Source: Antedon mediterranea (taxonomy: Eukaryota; Echinodermata; Crinoidea; Comatulida; Antedonidae). From it: DNA of 64,000 nucleotides. Positions 24,501 to 32,034 of the stretch are shown piece by piece. Under the pieces are notes generated by a model that was given only the letters and a program-made list of their open reading frames with translations, searched no databases and had not been told where the DNA came from. The stretch is from assembly GCF_964355755.1 (NCBI RefSeq), contig NC_092675.1:31631112-31695111 (forward strand), in the 5' to 3' direction. Both the position numbers and the translations under genes were made by a program. The first letter of the stretch is position 1. Every line of letters starts with the position of its first letter.

Positions 24501-26325
24501 TCACCACAGAGTACCATGTTTAATATTAGACAACAAAGTGAAGCAAGCTTGTGCAGAGATATTTGAACCAGTGGGTGGATCTGATAATCCATTACGATTT
24601 ACAGCTGGCTTAGCATTAGCACTAAATGTAGACTGTATACTAGACAATGTTGAGTATGTCCAGTCCATTCAAATACAGGTACTATTTTTAATATTTGTTA
24701 AAATAAACATAATTCATTTTAAAAACAGACGAGGCAAAAATGTTTTAAAATTAAATATACAAGCTGTGCCGGGGATGGGGGTAGTGAATGGCTACCAGGG
24801 GCGGATCCAGGATTGTTTTTGCGGGGGGGGGGCACACGCGATCGTAGAGAGAAAATACACTGGGGGAAGCCCAGAAAAAAAATGCATTTTATGGTGTTCG
24901 AGATCACTAACGCACTCTGATTCGATCATCTGTAAAGGGTCTTGCACACCTGTTCACAGTTCTTGTTCCAAACTTCAGGGTGGCGAAAGTATTTTTCCCA
25001 AAGACTTTCTCTGAAAATCCGAGAGAGGGCGTCTTATTTCGTCCCATTTTAGGGGAGCATTATTATGAATATGCATCTCTCTGCTGCGCCCGCCTTCTGA
25101 ATGAACATTTTTAATACGCTGCGCTTTCCGAATGAATTGCCGATTCTTACAAAGGAAGGATATCGCCTTGTTGTAACTACGTATACGCCTTTTTCACGAA
25201 ACGGAAGACATCTTCCATCGATGACAAACAATGCCGTGCAACGAAGCCTAACCAACAGAAATAACATAACATTTTCAGGGGATTTCAGGACACCTTGTTA
25301 ATTAAAAAATCGTAACTCTTCAACGGAGGATCGTATGAGAAAAAAAATTACTGTAAAATGTTCTTAAAAGATTTGCCTACATCACTGTGTGAATTTGAAA
25401 ATTGTTTTTCACTGCTTAAAATCCATCCAAAAAAACACCACAGTGTATAAGCATAGGCTGAAAATGCTATGTTATTTCTGTTGGTTACGCTTTGTTGCAC
25501 GGCATTGTTTGTCATCGATCGAAGATGTCTTCCGTTTCGTGAAAAAGTGGTCCCTGATATCGACGCCCGCCAACTTCTAAATATAGAAGAATTGTAATTT
25601 TAATTAATTCGTACAAAGGGACACCGCCAGGGTAGTGCGTAACAACTTAACTGTACACGCTTTGGCCCTTGTAACTTGATACAGTCTAGATATCGACGTG
25701 GCACCCCCTTAAATCCACGCCTGGGCTACAGCCCTGATATTATATAATCATCATTTCTGATAATATGATTAATAATTTGAATTTGTTGTTCCTTCAGGTA
25801 AAATTTCCAGATACTCAGACCCAATTGTTTACACCAAGAATATCAGATTTCAGACACTTAAATGCTCTTCGACACCATCTTGTAACTCAAGTTTATCTGT
25901 CACATTCCCTCTGGTCAGGTGAGTTTTAAATAAATAACTTTTTCCTACTTTGTCACATTTATGAAGTGGTCTCAGATGGGAGTTGTACAATGTACTAAGA
26001 ATTAGTCGGTACAATTATCTCTGAACAGGGCAAACCATCTGACTTTTATTGTAATTTATGCAAAGCTCCTTCATACAGTAGTTTAAAATTATCGTCTTTA
26101 TTTAAGAGCATGTATAAACAATTAACAGGAAAGTACCTGTTCAGATAATTTTTTTTCTTTGTTATAGATCCATGTCAGGTTGAAATCTGTATTGTACTTG
26201 GCTACACAATGGATGGCTCAAAAGGTCCTTTAGCACCTCAATTTGGTAACAGTGATAAACAATGTGCACTACAACTATGTAAACCTGTTAAGGTATATAT
26301 TATGCCTAGAGCAACTAAAAAATAA
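6506..26325 (+). CDS. INTS4: Integrator complex subunit 4 (18 exons)
   Basis: INTS4 is the HEAT-repeat scaffold that joins INTS9/INTS11 in the nuclear Integrator cleavage module, acting on snRNA and other Pol II transcripts. Exons: 6506-6562, 8221-8374, 8763-8918, 9066-9172, 9604-9780, 10378-10710, 10875-11049, 11403-11608, 19505-19647, 20404-20516, 20787-20884, 20970-21121, 21344-21437, 23283-23363, 23599-23804, 24381-24678, 25798-25918, 26168-26325. All junctions are GT-AG and in frame, giving 942 aa (human about 963). Family landmarks visible are the start [72 protein letters not shown] and the C-terminal [13 protein letters not shown] helices fill about residues 50-600; the rest is the C-terminal interaction region. 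About 16 residues of one helix are missing between exons 10 and 11. Intron 8 holds 7.6 kb of nested transposons. An AATAAA overlaps the stop and another lies at 26756. Confidence 0.97.
6690..6830. repeat. Short dispersed GACGATCGG motif cluster in INTS4 intron 1
   Basis: A GC-richer patch contains four or so copies of GACGATCGG or GACGATTGG with GGGCCC-containing spacers. It looks like a decayed repeat. No gene or function is recognised. Confidence 0.35.
7229..7443. mobile_element. Palindromic MITE with 8-bp target duplication
   Basis: This is a 215-bp element whose halves are inverted copies. It starts TGGGTGTCTCGAAAACAGAG and ends with the reverse complement. Exact TAATTGAT duplications flank it at 7221-7228 and 7444-7451. 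Internally GGTCTCTGTTTTCGAG is repeated several times in both orientations, so it would fold into a long hairpin. An 8-bp duplication fits hAT- or P-like transposases. No transposase is encoded; the 76-codon frame across it is an artefact of the repeats. Confidence 0.9.
7618..7815. repeat. Tandem repeat, ~65 bp x 3
   Basis: Three copies of a unit carry TACTATGTATGTACTGGGTA, then a spacer, then TACTACCCAGCAGATGTGTC. TACTGGGTAGTA and TACTACCCAGCA form an inverted pair inside each unit. It lies in INTS4 intron 1. Confidence 0.85.
8000..8165. repeat. Dispersed repeat fragment (also at 52790-52900 and 26800-27130)
   Basis: A segment with AATAGAGCA, CAATCAATATTTTAACTCAT and GAAATATTCTCACCATCA recurs near 52795-52850 in a related form. 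Related phrases (CTCCAATTTTGG, CAATCAAATGACA) occur near 26840 and 27117. This is an old interspersed repeat without visible coding. Confidence 0.5.
10040..10150 (-). repeat. Penelope-like/hammerhead-type repeat fragment
   Basis: Read on the minus strand, this contains CCTGAGGACGATCAAAGTAT, then ATTGATCGAAACGTCGAG. That is the CTGANGA-stem-CGAAACG pattern common in Penelope-like element ends with hammerhead-related motifs. Neighbouring GGTACACCACGT and CTGAAAAGAACTGTTGAG recur in altered form near 23465-23515. It is a short decayed fragment in INTS4 intron 5. Confidence 0.45.
12395..12590 (+). repeat. DIRS left inverted terminal repeat
   Basis: It starts GTCTATATCGTGCCTAGCTT. Positions from about 12420 onward are complementary to about 17487-17665. 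The block holds TTACCTGGATAAACCAACAT and the CCCCACCCCCGTCGG stretch found inverted at the right end. Confidence 0.9.
12756..14348 (+). CDS. DIRS ORF1, gag-like protein
   Basis: This is a 530-codon frame in the position of the DIRS gag-like ORF. It is rich in proline, alanine and arginine, with a basic, proline-rich C terminus (residues about 430-530) suited to nucleic acid binding. I see no zinc knuckle in this frame. An ATG at 12887 in another frame opens a short peptide with a CVKCRG motif and then stops, so the true N terminus may have been [11 protein letters not shown] with a frameshift around 12960. The first ~50 codons of the present frame are then not original. Function is inferred from position, with no sequence match that I can name. 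Confidence 0.75.
   Translation: MASCQELKFSVVSRYPECFTWIEILEDLLLFVRLVGRSRSVRSPCLSRSVLNVGVPALPCVRWTPSKFKSLPKPKERTEAVPPPEVGTADTAGPPAVAPEVSLPDMPAPAAASAVPGVNEISPGLLQAIVAAVRALPRDEPEVPSQIRPPPQIPYIDVGPQQTSFFDGSSVRQRDYDSDRTMASLSDDDRDSLREQAGPGEEGLQALVMRTVPAVLSFLGVDFTYREPKHTPSSKRVSTFGVRTPFKKVSSCPVTPLDPELVERVELIAKESKIRRPMPYSLSSAFPVPQKQFELYIAAPSVPEAAKERVREDQNLDPSRTNFLKPSESRTEDVLTSVDRAARETLRAASMAGYLLSFLADPEHPPQGDSDVIALLQQIMGLVVDQQATISLSAAAARRVNVLGATDIAPTDFRRFTTSDSFGAQDLFFGSFSQKEDKWAREREARRETRARFPQKRRASNSRSRTAARPPPVPAAPQQMQPPPPPPAQPMQSQASTSRQASHPPRGMRNRGGKGATNRSGRRYYNVKRR
14389..16371 (+). CDS. DIRS reverse transcriptase / RNase H
   Basis: This 660-codon frame makes cDNA from the element RNA. The RT domain spans about residues 60-260, with [38 protein letters not shown] and the catalytic MYLDD (Y202-L-D-D). 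An RNase H domain follows at about 365-475: [12 protein letters not shown] (D369), [19 protein letters not shown] and a late ADALSR. The C-terminal block with HVDLFAT and [14 protein letters not shown] is typical of DIRS RT proteins. No stops interrupt it. The start is the first in-frame Met after the ORF1 stop; the real start could be slightly downstream. It overlaps the recombinase ORF by about 110 bases. Confidence 0.93.
   Translation: MGGRLKRFSRVWETLTTDRWVLSTVTHGYRIEFSSPPVSGGARHTRIPSEPEKSQALMTGLEALLQKGAVVHVQKEQLTIPGHESTVFLAQKKSGDWRPILNLKSLNKRYIRPRRFRMETVSSILLGLRRGDWAATIDLKDAYFHVPIAQEHQSWLRFRIHDQVYQFVALPFGLSTAPRVFTRLVRTLAAFFHQHGIRVFMYLDDWLIVAQSRDQLLSSLSFVRLVTEQAGFIINEEKSCLLPSQNPLYLGAQINLVTGRACPSIERVAKARTAVLHLINAQAPTAYDWLRTLGSLASFVALVPFCRLRMRPLHLHLLAAYRPRSDSLHKVVPTNAFIISHLEWWLVEDRLLVGTPIQRSIPDVRVETDASEVGWGGHIPSPDIRVSGLWSPEETRAHINLLELWAVERSLEALLPHLANRHVLVNSDNTTVVAYINRQGGTRSPTLCCHTWTLLMWCIRHNIQLSAAHIAGRLNIVADALSRPLLRPTEWRLLPIIATQIFNHFGRPHVDLFATSGNTQLPTFCSRYRDAHAWAVDALSIPWDNLWAYAFPPISILPLVLTHIQRHQCQVLLIAPYWPRQPWFPLLLGLLYDQPLRLPIRNDLLTQGRARFALPNLISLDLTVWPLSGIVSETQAFQMVRPPSRRNPDGNPLLLSTIAD
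16260..17288 (+). CDS. DIRS tyrosine recombinase
   Basis: This is a 342-residue recombinase from the Met at 16260. The same frame is open upstream to 14421 across the RT gene, but that part is a shadow. It resembles the phage-integrase fold. The N-terminal SAM-like domain contains [12 protein letters not shown] and [14 protein letters not shown]. The catalytic set is visible: R in KRRGEL (codon at 16749), H and R in HMHQVRG (17115 and 17124), a W/H-type position in WWRSQSTF, and the nucleophile Y in TSHYL (17223). It joins the circular cDNA to a TA target. All catalytic residues are present, so the copy may be recent. Its start overlaps the end of the RT/RNase H frame. Confidence 0.93.
   Translation: MAIVRDRFRDSGIPDGPAALAAKSRRESTLAVYNSRLKHFFEWCKRQKTDPMKVTLGQVCAFLHYLFESGLQVRTVSGYRSALAAVIPNFKDGSTISSSPAISSLLRGMFRERPPTKALIPRWDVNVVLAALMRPPFEPLSRASLYNLTLKTAFLIALASCKRRGELHALSLEPGHIRFERGGARLVFRKDFLAKSQTLNFSPPTVFIPTIAAYSGVEEDRLWCPVRALKFYIKRTESIRVSASHLFVSTVAPFRPAARSTLANWVVAAIRAGYDSTNTPPPAHMHQVRGIAASWALFAGVPLPDILQAAWWRSQSTFTSHYLSDTSANQSTVAASILKPRH
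17352..17449 (+). repeat. DIRS internal complementary region (circle-junction template)
   Basis: Positions 17352-17394 are the complement of the left terminus and 17397-17449 the complement of the right terminus, joined by TA at 17395-17396. In DIRS elements this region templates circle closure. Here it shows the junction as GGTTTGTG-TA-GTCTATAT. Confidence 0.93.
17487..17691 (-). repeat. DIRS right inverted terminal repeat
   Basis: It is complementary to about 12395-12590, but its outermost ~50 bases (GCGGCACTCATAGACTACCA onward) are unique to this end. Such unequal ends are normal for DIRS elements and are mirrored in the internal complementary region. Confidence 0.9.
17916..18520. mobile_element. 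605-bp TTAA-flanked MITE (piggyBac-like) inside the H element
   Basis: TTAA lies at 17912-17915 and 18521-18524, with a single TTAA at the empty site (108-111). The ends CACATTGACTGCCA and (complement) CACGTTCACTGCCA form an imperfect 14-bp inverted repeat. The interior has repeated CGTATAAATACG-type palindromes and a short spurious frame. It has no transposase. Confidence 0.9.
18718..18843. repeat. 30-bp tandem repeat x 4 (TATCATATATAGTATATATA unit)
   Basis: There are four identical copies of a 30-bp AT-rich unit with internal palindromic ATATAGTATATATA. The open frames over it on both strands are artefacts. It lies in the right arm of the outer TTAA element. Confidence 0.9.
19695..20205. 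repeat. Tandem repeat, 168-171 bp x 3 in INTS4 intron 9
   Basis: Three near-identical copies start at about 19695, 19866 and 20034 with TAAATAGATATGATAGGTGC and contain CATTATTATTATTATGATCT. They are non-coding. Confidence 0.9.
20606..20640 (+). other. Candidate INTS4 micro-exon relic
   Basis: After an AG at 20604-20605, the bases code [11 protein letters not shown] in one frame. This resembles the helix missing from the INTS4 model at this point (family pattern roughly YIAVLVLIFNAAK). It would need two leftover bases from exon 10 but receives one, and no GT donor follows the AAAAAAG. It is either a dead exon, a sequence error, or chance. Confidence 0.3.
21572..22165. repeat. Tandem repeat, ~87 bp, about 6.5 copies
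   Basis: The copies contain TCTCACGTATGGTGTAAGCC and CATACGCCTTGCGTAATGCA. Units are 95% or so alike by eye, with degradation at the right end. It lies in INTS4 intron 13. Confidence 0.9.
22510..23041 (+). pseudogene. Non-LTR retrotransposon RT C-terminal fragment
   Basis: Two overlapping frames (22560-22853 and 22769-23041) together give a typical LINE ORF2 tail. It includes [31 protein letters not shown] and, after a frameshift near 22800, [11 protein letters not shown]. The LPHLNYC...WG and KLQKRAIR patterns belong to jockey/CR1-like elements. It is 5'-truncated and broken, inside INTS4 intron 13. Confidence 0.8.
23455..23545. repeat. Short fragment related to the repeat at 10040-10150
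   Basis: GCTGTACACCACGTTCTAA and CTCAACAGTTCTTTTCAGAA correspond to pieces at about 10051-10095. It is a decayed interspersed repeat in INTS4 intron 14. Confidence 0.4.
24796..25723. mobile_element. 928-bp TIR element with GGCTAC flanks and internal long hairpin
   Basis: The left end CAGGGGCGGATCCAGG and the right end (complement CAGGCGTGGATTTA) form imperfect inverted repeats of a very common animal MITE type. GGCTAC flanks both sides (24790-24795 and 25724-25729). About 95-bp inner arms at 25188-25282 and 25458-25550 are near-perfect inverted copies. There is no transposase. It lies in INTS4 intron 16, right after exon 16. Confidence 0.8.
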
Positions 26326-27420
26326 AGATTATTGAATTTCTATATAAACATTGAAAATCTTCATTCATCAGTGGAAAATTACTTTTATCTATTGTCATTT
26401 GCATATAAAATATACATAGAAATTATGTTTGCTCTGAGATATAAATGAAAAAGTAACAAAAATAATTATCAGTGTTACGTATAGTGTCACAAGACTCTTG
26501 TGATTTACTGTATACTGACAAGCATTTAGTGCCCGAATGGCAGCTGGATAAAAGCTGTTACGAAACATATTTGCACGAGAGATGATGGACCGGTAACGTC
26601 TACCGCTTACACCTCACATACATTATGCATGGAAGGAGTAGAATCTTGCAATATAGAATGTGTTGTCTTTCTATAGAGTGTGTTTTCTTTCTATATAAAA
26701 TGAAAGGTTATATTTTCAAATATAAAACATTTTATATTATTTGTTCTATTGCATGAATAAAAACGGTCATTATTTGTTTTACAAAACACCTACTTTTAAT
26801 GAGAGGCTAGGCCAAAGTCTAAGCCATTCGAGAAAACAGCACTCCAATTTTGGATGCGGAGTAGAACAATTTTGACGGCGCACACTACAGGTTGATTGAT
26901 CATGATGATCTGATGATCAGTCAACAGCAGCATAGCCTCATCATGGAGCTATAAATAGCATTATGTCATGTGTTTGTTGCTCACTTACTGAGTATAACAA
27001 GAATTAACATGCAAAACAAAATTCCAGTACTCGATAATATAACAACATTTCACTCGATGACATAAGTTAAGAGTTCAATAGAAAATTTAAAATTTATTGA
27101 ATGTTATGTGACCCGCAATCAAATGACAAGAATCTACTTGGTGTTATAATACGGTACTAACTTATGAATTCCATCTCTGTAATTTACAGTGTTGTTCAGT
27201 AGGTACAATTAACATTTAGGTAGTTTTGCCTCATTTAGTTGTCCATTTATGATATGTTTGTGAAGACGAACTACAGTAGTTATGATATTATTAAGGTGTA
27301 TTGTATTTTACAAGTTCATTGTGCGATATGGTTATAATGAATAATGTTAAAAAAAAACCTGTAGGATATTTTTGATGTATACTATATGTACATAATTATC
27401 CTGTCATTATATATATATTC

Positions 27421-27810
27421 CTTCACTTGCACTGATGAAGGGCTAGTGTTGCCCGAAAGCTCTGCTAACTTTTCTGGCAGTTTTACTTCTCGTTTTGATT
27501 TAGCTTTTCGCTTTTTATTTTTGTATCTCCATTGAGATCCAGCCACTGATACCCACAGCATTGTCATTTTTTTCAGTAATTTGCCTTTGGATTTATATAT
27601 TTATATATATATATATATAAATCCAAAGGCAAATTACTGAAAAAAATGACAATTCTGTATATATATATATAGCCCTTGCACTGATGAAGGGCTAGTGTTG
27701 CCCGAAAGCTCTGCTAACTTTTCTAGCTGTTTAATTTATCGTTTTTATTTAGCTTTTCGCTTTTTTTTTGTATCTCCATTGCAATCCAGCCACTGATACA
27801 TATATAATTA
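27421..27810 (+). repeat. Direct repeats with hammerhead-like core flanking a long hairpin
   Basis: Two copies (about 27421-27550 and 27667-27800) share CACTGATGAAGGGCTAGTGT, TTGCCCGAAAGCTCTGC and a TTTAGCTTTTCGCTTTTT tail ending in TCCAGCCACTGATA. Between them, 27560-27656 is a near-perfect inverted repeat with ~44-bp arms around TATATATA. The CTGATGA-GGGC-loop-GCCC-GAAA order is that of a hammerhead ribozyme core. Such units are frequent at Penelope-like element ends. A third copy lies at 56430-56515. Confidence 0.65.
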
Positions 27811-27970
27811 TCCAGAGTTGTACTCTTTAGCAATACATTACTTTTTACATTTCATATTTTGGCTTTGGGTTTTTGTCTAATTTTTCATAGTGACTAGACT
27901 CGGACATTTTTTGTATACATGCCACTGAATAGAAACTGTATATACTTTAAAATTCAAAATCCTGTAATAT

Positions 27971-28265
27971 TTAAGAATTGAAAGGCATATTATTATAATT
28001 AAAATGGTATAGTGATTGATCTTTGGCTTGGTAAATGTTTGTCATCAATGCACAAATACAAAGGCTAGCAAGAACTGTCAATAGTACCATTGTGAGATGT
28101 TTGTAATGCTTGAGCACACACTTATTCATTCTCACCACGCCTAAGTAGACATAAATACCTTCTAAATGATACAGTGGGTATTCGATAGTCGGTTTGATGA
28201 GGAAAGACCAGCAAAAATAACAAGTAAGTACCGTCTTGTATGTTTTCAATGTTGATATACCTGTA
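27971..28265 (-). pseudogene. Possible degenerate exon on the minus strand (unrecognised)
   Basis: A 92-codon open frame follows a good minus-strand acceptor (TTTTATTACAG, at about 28260-28270). One frame reads NIQDGTYLLFLLVF near its start. The other has SFLIKPTIEYPLYHL and a hydrophobic stretch LTMVLLTVLASLCICAL. The NGTYL...LIHP order is reminiscent of NXPE-family proteins, but it requires a frameshift. No donor, partner exons or conserved core are seen. It may be a decayed exon or chance. Confidence 0.2.
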
Positions 28266-28801
28266 ATAAAATCTATACAATATTATGTAGATGCCTGCCA
28301 CAAAGTGTGGAAGGTGTCAGAATGCATGAAGATAGTACGGTATACAGTACAGTGGAAGATAAGAGCGCTTCTTACTCTATATACAAGAAATTAATACATT
28401 ACTATGTTTATAAATATATATAAATCTTGTGAGGCAAGCCATTATAATTCTATATTAATCAAATAAAACGTCTCAAGTTGAATCAAACGTGATGGTGGAG
28501 GTAGAGCCTCCAAAGGCGCCGATTGGGTGTAGTAGGGCAGTGGGGGGATTTATGGCAACCTTAAATAACGGTAAAGAGAGAAGGAAATAGAATTGTCATT
28601 GAAATTTATCAAGTTGTCTGTTAAATATACAATTAAATTTTATTTCAGCAGTTGCACAAAATGTCTGCACACATTAAACAAAATTGTTAATTATCTTTCT
28701 GATCCAAAATTGACTAAAATGTGGGCAAATTAGTTATAATATAATATACAAGGTTTACAAAATATTTATGCTAGTGATTTTTATTTTGTAGGACTACAAT
28801 T

Positions 28802-31800
28802 ATGAAGCGGCGAATACAAGAAACCCAAAACAACTGGTTACTTCCATGTTTTTTTCTTGTTGATTGTGTTGTGGCTGTAGCAGTAATACTATTTTGGTAT
28901 TTTCTATATTATGAAGATATATTTAAAATCAATGATATGTTAGTACTTTGTTCTGATAATAGTTACAATTATACAAAGCAATCATCTTCTCTCAGTGAGA
29001 CGGCTCTTTATCTCGTCAGTTTTGTTGTTCCGTCAATTTTGGTATGTATCATACTGTTTTTAATATTGATATAGTTCAAAATACAAACTCACATTCAATT
29101 AATGATACTGTATTTTCAAACAAACTAGCGATCAATAGTACATAAATAAACGAACAAAAGATCCTTCAAAATGGTTTTAAAAGAAGGGTACTGTAATAGT
29201 GTTTGACTACACTCGTGTATTAACTTGCCTCATGCAATTCCACCACAATATATTCATCTTCCTGCGATTCATACCTCCGTCCATTTTTTTCTAAACCTGT
29301 AGGCCTATTTGTTCTTGTTTTATTTTAATTTAATTGTCTTATGGAGGACGGCACGTAAATAAATGTTTTTTTAATTTAGTTTCTCTCTGGGACTATACGC
29401 ATACATATTAGTGTATACGAACCATATATTATTACTGAATATAAGTACGATTAAACATTCGTCGTCAACTTTGAACTAATCATAAGTAATCACGAATTGT
29501 AAACAAACATACAATGTCATGTTAGTCAATGCTACAAACGACACTTTGCTCGCACTACACGTTTTATTTATTATTTAGATAGGCCTACCTATGATTTTAC
29601 AGTACAATAATGCTTGTGTTTAGGAATGTAGTTGTTTTTAAAACCGTCGCTGTTTGTTGCTTTTTGACAGATCTTGTTATTTGAATTGATAATGGCACAG
29701 TATAATAGTAGTACCGATGGGCTTCCTAAGGAAAAGACGGTAATTACATTTGATTTCAGAGTTAAGCCGACAATACGACGTATAATTCGTTATGAAGGTA
29801 AATACTACTAAATTTATTAATTAGACCTATCAAATTATATTGAATATTGTCTAATGTTTTGGATACCGACCGTCTTAGGCCTACTATTGTAATATATTAC
29901 TTTATTTATTTATTTTAATACAGTATATTCACAAATCACAGAAAAAGAAACAAAATTGCCTGGGATTTACTTAACACACACAAAAACAAAAAAAATGCAC
30001 AGATCAATATATACATATAAAGACAAAAACAAATTTACCAAATTTATTTAGCAAGAGGACACAATTAGAAATGTTCCTACCTTTTTTTTCTTCTAGTTTT
30101 TGATTTAGTATCATGAATAATACAGTATTATGATCAATGATAATATTTTCGTACTTTACATTTAAGATGCCGTAGGCCTATGTTTTCCTAAATTGTATTT
30201 TTTTTTCAATTCTAATTCTAGGTCTATTCATTATTGGAGCGTTTTGTACATTAATATTTTCTGGAATTGGAAGAGTCATTGTAGGTCGACCAGCTCCTCA
30301 TTTTTTTACAGACTGTCCAGAACTTCGAAACAATTGCAGAGAGAACTATGTTCAGTATGCTGATGGAATGTGTCAGAATGAGATTACTGAACACACGAGG
30401 TTGGTCCTCCCTAAGATACGACGATACACGTATGCCTACCATTTTAAACAAAAACATCAGACATCCCAACTTGGAAAAATTAAATATCGGGAGGTTTTAT
30501 GAAACTATAAATGGCGCTATAATACTACATCAAATTATAGAGGGCGCTATAAAACACCTAAACATTGGCATAATAGCATGAAGACTAAAATCCAATGGCC
30601 ATGTACGTTATACTGTATAATGTTGTGTTTAGAAAAAATAAATAGTAAAAAGTAGCAGTGTAGCTGACATGTAGCCATATCAGAAAGATCAGCTGGCGAC
30701 TGTAAAAGGCCATGCTTAAAGTCGGCAATTAAAATTCATTATAATATTAATGACCACTGTCGATATTGTAAAATGAACTTTTTTAACTTTAATGAGGAAT
30801 TGTTTTTTAAAAAATATTATTAAATTATTTTCAGGTCATCATTTCCTTCCTATTTCGCATCAATGTCATCATATGCAGCATTGTTTGCAGGGGTAAGTTA
30901 CTCGATTTTTATCATACTTGGCGGACAGACCTCAACACATTTGTATTAGAGAGGCAATCTCTCAACCTACCACTTTTAATTTCTCTGTTCCGCAAGGATC
31001 TGTTTTAGGTCCACAATTGTTTACAATGTATGTATATCCTATTCGTAATATCATTAAGAAATATAATCTTAGCTATCATGTTTACGCTGATGACACCATC
31101 GTTTAAACCTACCATGACACAGAGTGAATTATTTAATTGATTTGCTTGAAAAATATATCTCTGGAATTCGTGTCTGGATGGCCAAAAACTTTTTAAAACT
31201 TAATGATGATAAGACTGAGTACATTCTATTTGGTTCGCAACAATTCCATCTAGGAGGGTTTCCATTGGTAACTTCTGTACTGAAAATACTACACAAGTTA
31301 GAAATCTTGGTGTAATTCTGGATGCCAATAGGACAATGACGGCTCATATTTCTAAAATTACGTCTGCATCGTCATATCATTTAAGAAATATTCGAGGCAT
31401 CAGAAAATACTTAAATCGTGCAGCTGCAGAGCAACTTGTTAGTTCGCGTCTCGATATTATGTGTAACTCCTTGTTATTTGGTCTCCCACATAAACAACTG
31501 CATAGGCTTCAGCTCATACAAAATGCGGCTACACGAGTTGTAACTAACTTGCCCAAGTTTTCGCATATTACAGGTACCTTAAAAGAGTTACATTGGTTGC
31601 CTATTAAACATAGAATTGTTTTTAAAACATTGTTAATTGTTTTCAAAGTTATTAATGGAATTGCTCCAGAGTATGTGACTGATATGCTGGGCTTATACTC
31701 TCCTAAATGTAATTTACGATCCAATAATAAGTTGCTTTTATTTCAACCGAAATCTCACCACTCGTGCTTTTTCTATTAATGCTCCGCGGCTGTGGAATGA

Positions 31801-31989
31801 CATTCCTGAATGGATTAGGCATTGCCATACAATTATTCTTTTAAAAAATCATTAAAATCATACCTTTTTGCTGAGGCATATGGTATTAATGAAGCATAAA
31901 CAAACAGTGTTGTGATTAGCGCCTTGAGCACTTTTAGTGGATATGTGCGCTATATAAATTGTTATATTATTATTATTATTATTATTATT

Positions 31990-32034
<45 letters not shown>

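Larger units (their letters stand above)
26326..28791. other. INTS4-PLPPR spacer
   Basis: Apart from the repeats listed separately (26800-27130, 27421-27810, 27971-28265), I see no coding exon. An AATAAA at 26756 could serve INTS4. An AG acceptor at 28790-28791 precedes the first PLPPR coding exon, so at least one non-coding 5' exon of that gene probably lies in this spacer. Confidence 0.5.
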
